Positions 60,701 through 64,000 of a DNA stretch of 64,000 nucleotides are shown here, one piece after another; position 1 is the first letter of the stretch; every line of letters begins with the position of its first letter. Under the pieces are notes generated by a model, which was not told the origin of the DNA, ran no database searches, and worked only from the letters and a program-made list of their open reading frames with translations. This DNA comes from Taudactylus pleione (Eukaryota > Chordata > Amphibia > Anura > Myobatrachidae). Made by a program: the position numbers and the translations under genes. The stretch lies in assembly GCA_031769625.1 (NCBI GenBank), contig JAUIMM010000548.1:1-64000 (forward strand). The letters are read 5' to 3'.

Positions 60701-63265
60701 GTATAATGCTTCTGGTCCAATAAAAAAGAAAAAAAGAAGAGGATAGAAGAGACTTTAAGACGGGTGAAGCTGCTGGCAACAGCTAGTTACTAATAAAATA
60801 CTGGTGAACACCAGGGTAGATATTGTTGCTACATCACCTCTAGGTCAAGTGACCAAAGAGGGAGCTTTCGATAAAGCTCAATACCTATAGTCCAATAAAT
60901 GTCTTAAAAAAAGACGCCCGGCGTTAGCAGTCACACGGGACCAGGCGCACAGAGAGGGGCTGTTTGGCACGACTGCAGCAAAGACGAGTGGGGACAGACC
61001 TGTACAAGATGAGGTTAACGAGAGAGGTGTGGACTTAAGGCAAACAGTATGGAGGGCCCTGCTCGTGAGAGATTACAGTCTACATAAACCACTAGCAAAC
61101 AAGCTCTTTCCGAGTCGGACGCAGTCCATGCGGATTTCTGCTGCTCTACGCAAGTCCTAGTGTAATAATATTTATATGGTTCATTGGGCACGATTCTATT
61201 CAACGCGATGTGAATAGCGCCGGAAGTGAGCTCCCGGAGCTATTCAATACACCGCGCTGCCAAGTCCGACTAAGGATTTCTGCTCGCATCCCTCCGGGGA
61301 TGCGAGCAGAAATCCGACAAAAGTCCCGGCGCGAGGCTGTTTTCTGCCCTTCGCGCCGGGAAAACAGCCTCGCGCCAGGAAGTTAGGTCGGGGAATGCCC
61401 GTCATCGCGCCTAAACACACTGTTTAAGGCGCGAGAACGAGCCTTCCCCGACCTAACATCGCGATGAATTGAATAGCTCCGGGAGCTATCTCCCGGCGCT
61501 ATTCACATCGCGCTCAATTGAATCATGCCCATTGACTACTATGGCTAATGCCAACGTATTGTGATGGAGAAAATGGCGCACTGCTAAATCCCCTGCAGCC
61601 AGCCATGAATGGCGGCGTTGCTCAGCGTGCTGGCTATGGGCGGCACTTGGCCGTGGCAGAGTATGTGTGATAACAGGGTATGGTCCTGGCGGCAGAGGGA
61701 TCAGTCATTATTACATTACAGCAGCACAATCCTCACTGTGGATGGATTTATAATAGGAGACAGGTGTATGTACATATAGGTCTCTGTAACCTGTGTGATA
61801 CGTACTTTCCACATCCAGTGCAATGGTGATTTCCGCGTGCCCATCGGCGTTTGAGGCATTACATATGTATTGTCCCGAGTCCTGCTGAGCCACTCGCGGG
61901 ATGATCAGTGTATTGTCGACCACTTGGTGCTGCCACGGCAAGGGTGCCCGGAGCTTGGTCCATTTGATGGTTGGCGTTGGGTTACCTACATAACAGGATG
62001 ACGTCATATGATTGGAGCACGACGTCTATACCATTAATTGCAGTTCAACACTGACTCCGATCACAGATGGAGGTGCATGCAGACATCACTATTCAGAATA
62101 TAGCTCTGTGTACTGCTGGTTAGTTTTCGCTAAGTAGGCTGGAAACAAATTAGCGTCAGCAAACACGCGAGTACATACCAAGAAGGGGTTCAAAGGGATT
62201 CTTGTGCATTCAGTAAATGTACATAATCTCTATGGTAACACAGATGTGAGGACACCGGGTGGCAGGAGAGACTGTCACTCGGATAGATGGCAGGCTGGCA
62301 CTCCCAGGTGCCTGTAATTACTTGGAAGCAGCGTCTCACATAGAAGACCGAACGCAGACCCTCATTCAGAGCTGCTCGCAAAAAGCGAGCGCTCGCTCTG
62401 AATGAGGGCGGCCGCTTTTCTTTTGAAAGCCGGCCTCCTGGCCGCTCGCTAAGCTGTGGGTTACCACCCACAGCTTTAGCGAGTGACTAGGTGATGGTCG
62501 CGATGGTAGAGACCATCGCGACCATCGGGGCTTGCGACGAGACCCTTGGGGTAGGGTCTCGTCTACCGCAAGCCCCAGGTAGCTTCCTGCTCTAGCAGAG
62601 CAGGAAGCTCCCTACTGACATCACTGGTGATGTCAGTAGGGCCGCCTACAAACGGCAGGCGTTCGTTTGTCACCCCCCCGCCCTGCCTACAAAACGGGGC
62701 GAGCTGCTGATCAACATCGACAGCCGCCCCGTTTGTAGCGAGCCCCGGAGTGAGTGAATTTGTCACTCGCTCCGGGGCTTGCGCACGCGCAGTGCGTGCG
62801 TAGGCCCTCACCATCGACCCGCTTGCGAGCCGGTCTGAATGAGGGCCACAGTTCCTGCCAATTAGTGATTTGTTCCTCAGCAGAGTTAGTGCCGGCTGTC
62901 TCAGTCTTTAGCGAATATCTTGGTCCCCATCCATGCTGTAACCTAGAGGGTGTGACCCACCTAATACGAAATTCGCTTTTACCATTCAAGCAACCAGAAA
63001 GGCTGACTCTAGTATCACGTGTGGGCAAGACCTCTCCAACCCAACCACTTAGGTAGTCCGACAACTCACCGGTAGCACTGCAGCGCAGGGTGGCGGTCTC
63101 TCCAGCCAGCACCAAGTGTTTAGGCTTGTCTGCTGTGACTACTGGAGCGCTGTCCTTCACCACCCTGTTCTCCACCTGCACTTCCACTTGTACCTGGGTA
63201 GACCCAGCTGGGTTGTGGCCAACGCAGATGTAAAATCCGGAATCCTGAATCTTCGCTGATGGAAT
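34894..63265 (-). CDS. HSPG2: Perlecan (HSPG2), C-terminal 1197 residues in 26 exons
   Basis: Basement-membrane heparan sulfate proteoglycan core protein, secreted and built into extracellular matrix. The coding sequence joins 26 minus-strand exons from 63265 down to the stop at 34894-34896. Phases agree at every junction and the total is 3594 bases including the stop. The domains run: end of an Ig domain, five complete Ig domains (exons 63070-63265 to 56982-57129), then LG1, two EGF modules, LG2, two EGF modules and LG3, the endorepellin region. The motif order and spacing match the known human C-terminus, including the final residues KECPS. The 5' part lies beyond the right edge. Known roles of this region are binding of dystroglycan and integrins, and release of anti-angiogenic endorepellin and LG3. 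No frameshift or internal stop was seen. Introns here carry most of the repeats in the window. Confidence 0.97.
35301..36715. repeat. 31-bp minisatellite in last HSPG2 intron
   Basis: About 46 copies of a 31-bp unit containing CTGATCTC, GCATTGTACACTAGCCACCA. Variants alternate GG/AG/TG after CTC, GTACAC/CTACAC and CTAGCC/CTTGCC. Copies diverge towards the right end (bases 36700-36900). Confidence 0.95.
36716..37494. other. HSPG2 intron sequence without recognised gene
   Basis: Degenerate copies of the 31-bp unit fade out by about 36900. A run of about 20 T lies at 36808-36829 and an A run at 37466-37480. No coding segment with matching phase was found. Confidence 0.6.
37495..37598 (-). CDS. 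HSPG2: HSPG2 exon: LG3
   Basis: Encodes EGKAGSIQVDGEEMVSG then KNIMVDTKAKVYL. Acceptor CTCGCCAG, donor CTCG then GTAGGT; 104 bases. Confidence 0.95.
37791..38277. mobile_element. Harbinger-type MITE with TTA target duplication
   Basis: The left end GGGCCGTATCCAATTAGCG and the right end CGCTAATTGAATACGGCCC are inverted repeats with one mismatch over 19 bp. Both ends are flanked by TTA (37788-37790 and 38278-38280), the PIF/Harbinger-type duplication. The element is 487 bp, AT-rich, with no transposase frame. It is related by its termini to 28991-29803. Confidence 0.9.
38448..38531 (-). CDS. HSPG2: HSPG2 exon: LG3
   Basis: Encodes YQLGSGEAKIITEDPINDGE then WHKVTAI. Acceptor CCCAACAG, donor TCCG then GTGAGA; 84 bases. 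Confidence 0.95.
38610..38680 (-). CDS. HSPG2: HSPG2 exon: LG3
   Basis: Encodes EEKEHGRERDFISLGLKDGH then LLF and part of Ser. Acceptor TTTGGCAG, donor TCAG then GTGAGT; 71 bases. Confidence 0.93.
38681..39539. other. HSPG2 intron without recognised feature
   Basis: Only incidental open frames; no repeat structure or coding match recognised. Confidence 0.5.
39540..39618 (-). CDS. HSPG2: HSPG2 exon: LG3
   Basis: Encodes RPDSPETIELEIRT then NGVILWQGM. Acceptor CATTTCAG, donor AATG then GTGAGT; 79 bases. Confidence 0.94.
39688..39755. repeat. (TA)n microsatellite
   Basis: About 34 uninterrupted AT steps in the intron between two LG3 exons, ending about 11 bp from the donor of the exon at 39766-39841. 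It makes the artificial YIYIYI run in one plus-strand open frame. Confidence 0.97.
39766..39841 (-). CDS. HSPG2: HSPG2 exon: start of LG3
   Basis: Encodes DAPGVYGSYFSDDSFIALPR then QMFPR. The first Asp is split across the intron and is the expected N-terminus of the LG3 fragment. Acceptor TTTTACAG, donor GGAG then GTAGGA; 76 bases. The donor side abuts the TA microsatellite (39688-39755). Confidence 0.92.
39842..40299. other. HSPG2 intron without recognised feature
   Basis: I see no repeat or coding match here. Confidence 0.5.
40300..40353 (-). CDS. HSPG2: HSPG2 exon: linker with glycosaminoglycan-type site before LG3
   Basis: A 54-base exon encoding ATAANLDDGVHEGSGGN. The acidic stretch followed by SGG matches the known glycosaminoglycan attachment type in domain V. 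The last residue, Asn, is the P1 side of the BMP1/Tolloid cleavage that frees LG3. Acceptor TTGTACAG, donor AACG then GTATTG. The exon is short and its N-terminal half is divergent, but phase and the downstream match support it. Confidence 0.85.
40354..40802. other. HSPG2 intron without recognised feature
   Basis: No repeat or coding match recognised. Confidence 0.5.
40803..40925 (-). CDS. HSPG2: HSPG2 exon: EGF4
   Basis: Encodes DRCESHEDRCQIHNPCINGG, then CHCPEGFSGTLCEQ, a six-Cys EGF module. Acceptor TCGTCTAG, donor CAAG then GTGAGG; 123 bases. Confidence 0.94.
41048..41217. mobile_element. Palindromic MITE, copy A
   Basis: Near-perfect inverted repeats of about 60 bp: the left arm runs GGGGTAAATACTAAGATGGG to CCATAGCAACCAATCAGA and the right arm is its complement. 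The centre holds ATCTAGCACCTTCTAGAAGA. The same family occurs at 43211-43388. A target duplication is not clear. Confidence 0.85.
41437..42813. mobile_element. hAT-type element with 8-bp target duplication, swollen by an internal minisatellite
   Basis: The left terminus CAGAGCCGTAACTAG and the right terminus CTAGCTACGGCCCTG are inverted repeats. CTGTCCTG (8 bp) flanks both ends (41429-41436 and 42814-42821), the hAT signature. Of its 1377 bp about 1.1 kb is a 95-bp tandem array. There is no transposase. Confidence 0.9.
41561..42688. repeat. 95-bp minisatellite inside the hAT element
   Basis: Twelve nearly identical 95-bp units, marked by GAGAGAGGGCCATGGCCTCA at 41576 and every 95 bp to 42621. 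Two neighbouring units share GGGCAAGGG and GATAGGAGAGG in place of GGGCCAGGG and GATAGGGGAGG. A more diverged half-unit at 41510-41560 may be the seed. The identical 61-residue minus frames it creates are not genes. Confidence 0.96.
42953..43124 (-). CDS. HSPG2: HSPG2 exon: end of LG2 and EGF3
   Basis: Encodes VSINGKKVDISYSFVESRAI, QCYDSSPCDRMPCLHGGRC, then YQCFCSDGFQ. Acceptor TCTGACAG, donor CAAG then GTGAGC; 172 bases. Confidence 0.95.
43211..43388. mobile_element. Palindromic MITE, copy B
   Basis: Same family as 41048-41217: it begins GGGGTATATTTACT, ends AGTAAATTTATCCCC, and shares the TTGCCCATAG and CCAATCAGA arms and the central CTAGCACCTTCTAGAAGA. It lies 87 bp upstream (minus sense) of the EGF3 exon. 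Confidence 0.87.
43531..43775 (-). CDS. HSPG2: HSPG2 exon: second half of LG2
   Basis: Encodes ALAQWHKVSAERVHKDGTLQ, SSPGKSLGLNLKTLMYLGGV and YQGCIGE. Acceptor GTTCTGCAG, donor AGAA then GTGAGT; 245 bases. Confidence 0.95.
44069..44290 (-). CDS. HSPG2: HSPG2 exon: first half of LG2
   Basis: Encodes VMVNTPSFNG, LRVDLEFKPLSPEGLIFFSG and VEDFVSIAMAGGHLEFRYEL. Acceptor GTACACAG, donor TCAG then GTAAAT; 222 bases. Confidence 0.95.
44480..44578 (-). CDS. HSPG2: HSPG2 exon: EGF2
   Basis: Encodes ACGPDATCINRADGLGYTCR then CHLGKSGEKCMD. Acceptor CCTGCAG, donor GATG then GTGCGT; 99 bases. Confidence 0.93.
44664..44772 (-). CDS. HSPG2: HSPG2 exon: EGF1 to EGF2
   Basis: Encodes NRGICRDSESSSYVCDCPPG, then FAGSNCDHSQALHCHP. 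Acceptor GTTTTAG, donor CCAG then GTAGGT; 109 bases. Confidence 0.93.
45082..45191 (-). CDS. HSPG2: HSPG2 exon: end of LG1, start of EGF1
   Basis: Encodes GCVRQLITQGEEVIFKDLDL (end of LG1) and ISNCPTCRDRPCK (first Cys residues of EGF1). Acceptor GCCCCTAG, donor CAAG then GTACTC; 110 bases. Confidence 0.94.
45294..45393 (-). CDS. HSPG2: HSPG2 exon: LG1
   Basis: Encodes GKFQGLDLNEELFLGGYPNY then LTKGFV. Acceptor TCTCTTCAG, donor GTTG then GTAAGT; 100 bases. Confidence 0.95.
45476..46060. repeat. 39-bp minisatellite in HSPG2 intron
   Basis: About 15 copies of a 39-bp unit with GCTAACGCAGCAATGACTTT and ACACAACACACTGTAC. Because 39 is a multiple of 3, frames of 13-residue repeats stay open on both strands; these are incidental. 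Confidence 0.95.
46148..46292 (-). CDS. HSPG2: HSPG2 exon: LG1
   Basis: Encodes FDAGSGMATIRYPLAI, GEFHTVTLYRNLNQGS and PVNGTSQ; NGT is a potential N-glycosylation site. Acceptor GATTACAG, donor ACAG then GTAATT; 145 bases. Confidence 0.95.
46535..46619 (-). CDS. HSPG2: HSPG2 exon: LG1 core, weak donor
   Basis: Encodes MMVYSGQKKSSGADFMSFGL then VGGRPEFR. The acceptor is TTCTTCTAG. The only donor that keeps phase is TCAG then GTTCAG, a poor consensus. At 85 bases, skipping it would shift the frame. The adjacent upstream intron is a minisatellite built from copies of this exon's own acceptor. Confidence 0.92.
46620..50340. repeat. About 50-bp minisatellite derived from an intron-exon border
   Basis: About 70 copies of a roughly 50-bp unit containing CTATAAGAGATCACAGAGTT, ATACTGATCAGGAGACTG and ACACCAGCATTG. 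The four units nearest the LG1 exon carry CATTCCTAGAAGAAA, identical to the exon start plus its acceptor in reverse complement. Distal units have CATTGCTATAAGAGA at the same place. Longer variant units with ATAAATCCCTGTCATGCTGA occur at about 48660, 49040, 49480 and 50330. A MITE is inserted at 49872-50027. Confidence 0.95.
49872..50027. mobile_element. hAT-type MITE inserted in the minisatellite
   Basis: A palindromic 156-bp element from CAGTGTTGGCTAACCTTGAC to its complement. It is flanked by the perfect 8-bp duplication CTATAAGA (49864-49871 and 50028-50035), which is part of the host minisatellite unit. The insertion therefore postdates the array. Confidence 0.93.
50341..51539. other. HSPG2 intron without recognised gene
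   Basis: Contains loosely repeated ACACTGG/ACACAC-rich sequence around 50790-51070 with no clean period. No coding match. Confidence 0.5.
51540..51656 (-). CDS. HSPG2: HSPG2 exon: start of LG1
   Basis: Encodes RVVPYFTGRPQSYLTLPS and KFEIKITFRPDTADG, the opening strands of the first laminin G-like domain of endorepellin. Acceptor TTTCCAG, donor GATG then GTAAGA; 117 bases. Confidence 0.95.
51853..52143 (-). mobile_element. tRNA-headed SINE
   Basis: Read on the minus strand, it has a degenerate tRNA-like head (ACCATGGTTAGCAGTGC as box A region, GGGTTTAATTCCGACC as box B region). A conserved body follows (TTTGTATGTTCTCCCCATGT, TTTCCTCCCACATACTGG), then a tail with TAGATTGTAAGC and TGTACAGATCTGCGTAATAT. 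This matches my knowledge of a widespread vertebrate SINE architecture. It ends where the 30-bp minisatellite begins. Confidence 0.75.
52144..56790. repeat. 30-bp minisatellite in HSPG2 intron
   Basis: About 155 copies of a 30-bp unit of the form GACCTTACTGACTGCGCAAG plus TGTACCAGCT. Main alleles are ACTGCGCAAGTGTACCAGC, ACTACACCAGTGTACTGGG, GCTGTGCTGGTGTAATGGC and ACTACCCCAATGTACTGGC. From 52141 to about 56360 the period is exactly 30 with no net indel. Since 30 is a multiple of 3 this leaves long open frames on both strands, the longest being 1283 codons on the minus strand (10-residue repeats of the SKVSQYTGVV type). It lies between the last Ig exon and the first LG1 exon. Confidence 0.96.
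56982..57129 (-). CDS. HSPG2: HSPG2 exon: second half of last Ig domain
   Basis: Encodes LEGDLPSDARIENNVLTLQ and EDAGTYVCTAANRQG, then the linker to LG1. Acceptor TTCCAG, donor CGAG then GTGAGA; 148 bases. The leftover G joins AG to make Glu before RVVPYF. Confidence 0.95.
57130..57639. other. HSPG2 intron without recognised feature
   Basis: Splits the last Ig domain. Only short incidental open frames were seen. Confidence 0.5.
57640..57752 (-). CDS. HSPG2: HSPG2 exon: first half of last Ig domain
   Basis: Encodes PQIAAHPEMKEITRG and STAVFPCLASGFPVPEITW with the first Cys and core Trp. Acceptor TCCGCAG, donor GAAG then GTATAA; 113 bases. Confidence 0.93.
57835..58101 (-). CDS. HSPG2: HSPG2 exon: one complete Ig domain
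   Basis: Encodes KVRINIRTSVQTV, VEFECLAIGDP (Cys), VTWSKVG (Trp), DAGQYRCTATNDVG (Cys), ending HVQ. NIRTSVQTV is shared with human perlecan. Acceptor CCCTCAG, donor CAGT then GTAGGT; 267 bases. Confidence 0.94.
58376..58473 (-). CDS. HSPG2: HSPG2 exon: end of Ig domain
   Basis: Encodes LELGNEGVYTCRTVSRFGQ with the second Cys, then KLVVQ. Acceptor ACTGCAG, donor CAAG then GTGGGT; 98 bases. Confidence 0.93.
58474..58941. other. HSPG2 intron without recognised gene
   Basis: Contains a T-rich run near 58830-58850; nothing else recognised. Confidence 0.5.
58942..59288. repeat. About 37-bp minisatellite in HSPG2 intron
   Basis: About nine copies of a unit containing GTCTGAGAGAAACGCGTTGG and TGGAGTATATCAGTATT, with length variation of several bases between copies. 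Confidence 0.92.
59484..59646 (-). CDS. HSPG2: HSPG2 exon: first part of Ig domain
   Basis: Encodes QFTCTVIGDPKARIQWVKEG with the first Cys and core Trp. Acceptor CTCTACAG, donor TTCG then GTGAGA; 163 bases. The split codon CG plus G gives Arg. Confidence 0.94.
59957..60217 (-). CDS. HSPG2: HSPG2 exon: one complete Ig domain
   Basis: A whole Ig module in one exon: PPYATILPDE lead-in, HLQCLAHG (Cys), FQWTKV (Trp), HAGSYRCVAKNNVG (Cys). Acceptor TGTCCAG, donor TTAG then GTGAGT; 261 bases. Confidence 0.95.
60218..61185. other. HSPG2 intron without recognised gene
   Basis: Holds a short TA run at about 60519-60537. No exon or clear element recognised. Confidence 0.5.
61186..61530. mobile_element. 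Multi-hairpin MITE, 38-bp inverted termini
   Basis: The termini GGGCACGATTCTATTCAACG and TTGAATCATGCCC are inverted repeats of 38 bp with few mismatches, flanked by ATT on both sides (61183-61185 and 61531-61533). The interior is GC-rich and consists of at least three consecutive hairpins, for example GGATTTCTGCTCGCATCCC with its complement, and GTTAGGTCGGGGAA with its complement. Confidence 0.85.
61806..61985 (-). CDS. HSPG2: HSPG2 exon: second half of Ig domain
   Basis: Encodes NPTPTIKWTKLRAPLPW (core Trp) and QQDSGQYICNASNADG (second Cys). Acceptor TATGTAG, donor GAAA then GTACGT; 180 bases. It is flanked on both sides by multi-hairpin elements. Confidence 0.94.
62358..62847. mobile_element. 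Multi-hairpin inverted-repeat element, about 490 bp
   Basis: The left end ACCCTCATTCAGAGCTGCTC and the right end GAGCCGGTCTGAATGAGGGC are imperfect inverted repeats. Inside lie about six consecutive hairpins, including a perfect 14-bp-arm palindrome at 62611-62640 (CCTACTGACATCAC arms) and AGCTTCCTGCTCT arms at 62581-62609. CAG flanks both sides, a possible 3-bp duplication. No coding sequence. Confidence 0.75.
63070..63265 (-). CDS. HSPG2: HSPG2 exon 1 of window: end of one Ig, start of next
   Basis: Encodes DSGFYICVGHNPAG (the last Cys strand of an Ig domain), a linker, then GETATLRCSATG (the first Cys of the next Ig). Acceptor TTGTAG, donor ACCG then GTGAGT; 196 bases. It starts in phase 0 and leaves one base that makes Gly with the next exon. 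Confidence 0.92.
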
Positions 63266-63356
63266 CTACAATGGTGAATACAAATATGTGGTGACAGGTC
63301 GCACAGATTACAGCTCTAACAACAATATCCTCTTCATGTATCTAATGACCATATCT

Positions 63357-63586
63357 AACTAGAGATCTTCAGGGCTCGGATTAGTTCGGATTTTCCCGCC
63401 AAATTCAGATTTTTGTCCCGCCAAAAATCGGGTCTCAGAAAGAGGCAAAACTTCACCTTTCATGGACAAGCATCATCTTTCATGGACCTTTGTCCATGAA
63501 AGATGACTTTTTGCCTCGAAAATTTCTGAGACCCGATTTTTGGCGGGAAAATCCGAACTAATCCGAGCCTACACATCCCTAATTAT
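63357..63586. mobile_element. Fold-back MITE with perfect 28-bp inner arms
   Basis: Bases 63373-63400 (GGCTCGGATTAGTTCGGATT onwards) are the exact reverse complement of 63542-63569. A second pair of arms carries AATCGGGTCTCAGAAA and its complement, and the centre is a third hairpin (CATCTTTCATGGAC arms). Imperfect arm homology extends a further 15-20 bp outwards. Confidence 0.85.
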
Positions 63587-64000
63587 AACGGGGTAAGTAT
63601 CACTGCATATAGGCTTATCTGCCACTAAATGAAGGGCTCTGACTTTACCCCCGATCATCAGAACATGAGATCTCCATGACTATATATTTATCAGGCATTA
63701 CGTGGCACATAGCGTGGCTCACGTGCTGCGGTGGATGAGGTGACTCAGCAACCGAGCAGGACCCTCAGCCTGTCACAGGACAGTTCGTACAGAGTGTCGC
63801 CTGTCTACGCACCAGCTCTCTATGCTTCTGTTTGTGGTCATGAGCCTGATTCAGAGATGTTCAGAGCTATTCCAATGTTTCCGCAGCTGCCCGATGTTTC
63901 GCAGTGCGCACATGCCGCGGTGGTCACAGCGAGGATTAATGTGCAACGTTACTGACAGTCGGGGAACGTTTCTGGGCGGAAAAAGAGGGTGTGGCAACTG
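63587..64000. other. HSPG2 intron at right edge, no recognised exon
   Basis: The exon carrying the first half of the leading Ig domain was not found here and should lie beyond the window. Confidence 0.5.

Noticed and set aside
1..64000. tRNA, rRNA or snRNA genes
   Set aside because: None recognised; the only tRNA-like sequence is the degenerate head of the SINE at 51853-52143.

Overview
The window looks like part of a large vertebrate nuclear genome, most likely an amphibian (probably a frog). Intron-exon genes with GT-AG borders are buried in satellites, minisatellites and short inverted-repeat DNA transposons. The two short palindromic elements carrying a CCAATCAGA-type core and the tRNA-headed SINE are of kinds I associate with frogs. 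The species assignment is inference; the vertebrate assignment is firm because of the perlecan gene.

Layout. (1) Bases 1-28594 are one uninterrupted tandem array of a 50-bp monomer, about 570 copies, running off the left edge. The monomer has no stop codon in any plus-strand frame, so three overlapping open frames of up to 9599 codons arise; I treat these as a by-product of the repeat, not as genes. (2) Bases 28665-32097 hold the last two coding exons of a plus-strand gene encoding a single-pass membrane protein, probably LDLRAD2. Its intron contains a Harbinger-like element and a Tc1/mariner-like element. (3) Bases 32400-33860 separate two tail-to-tail genes. (4) Bases 33860-63265, minus strand, hold the 3' end of HSPG2 (perlecan).

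The HSPG2 part is a chain of 26 exons. All splice borders are GT-AG and all reading phases agree, giving 1197 residues plus a stop. The domains run: end of one Ig domain, five complete Ig domains (C-terminal domain IV), then domain V (endorepellin) as LG1-EGF-EGF-LG2-EGF-EGF-LG3. The glycosaminoglycan-type SGG site and the Asn-Asp bond cut by BMP1/Tolloid proteases to free LG3 are both present. Tail-to-tail LDLRAD2/HSPG2 order matches what is known in human, which supports the naming of the first gene.

The introns are the unusual part. Within 30 kb of HSPG2 there are six independent minisatellites (periods 31, 95, 39, about 50, 30 and about 37 bp), at least one of which grew out of an intron-exon border and repeats a splice acceptor dozens of times. 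There are also a hAT element with a minisatellite inside it, a hAT MITE with a clear 8-bp target duplication, and two elements made of several consecutive hairpins. I found no RNA gene, CRISPR array, or prokaryotic or viral gene.
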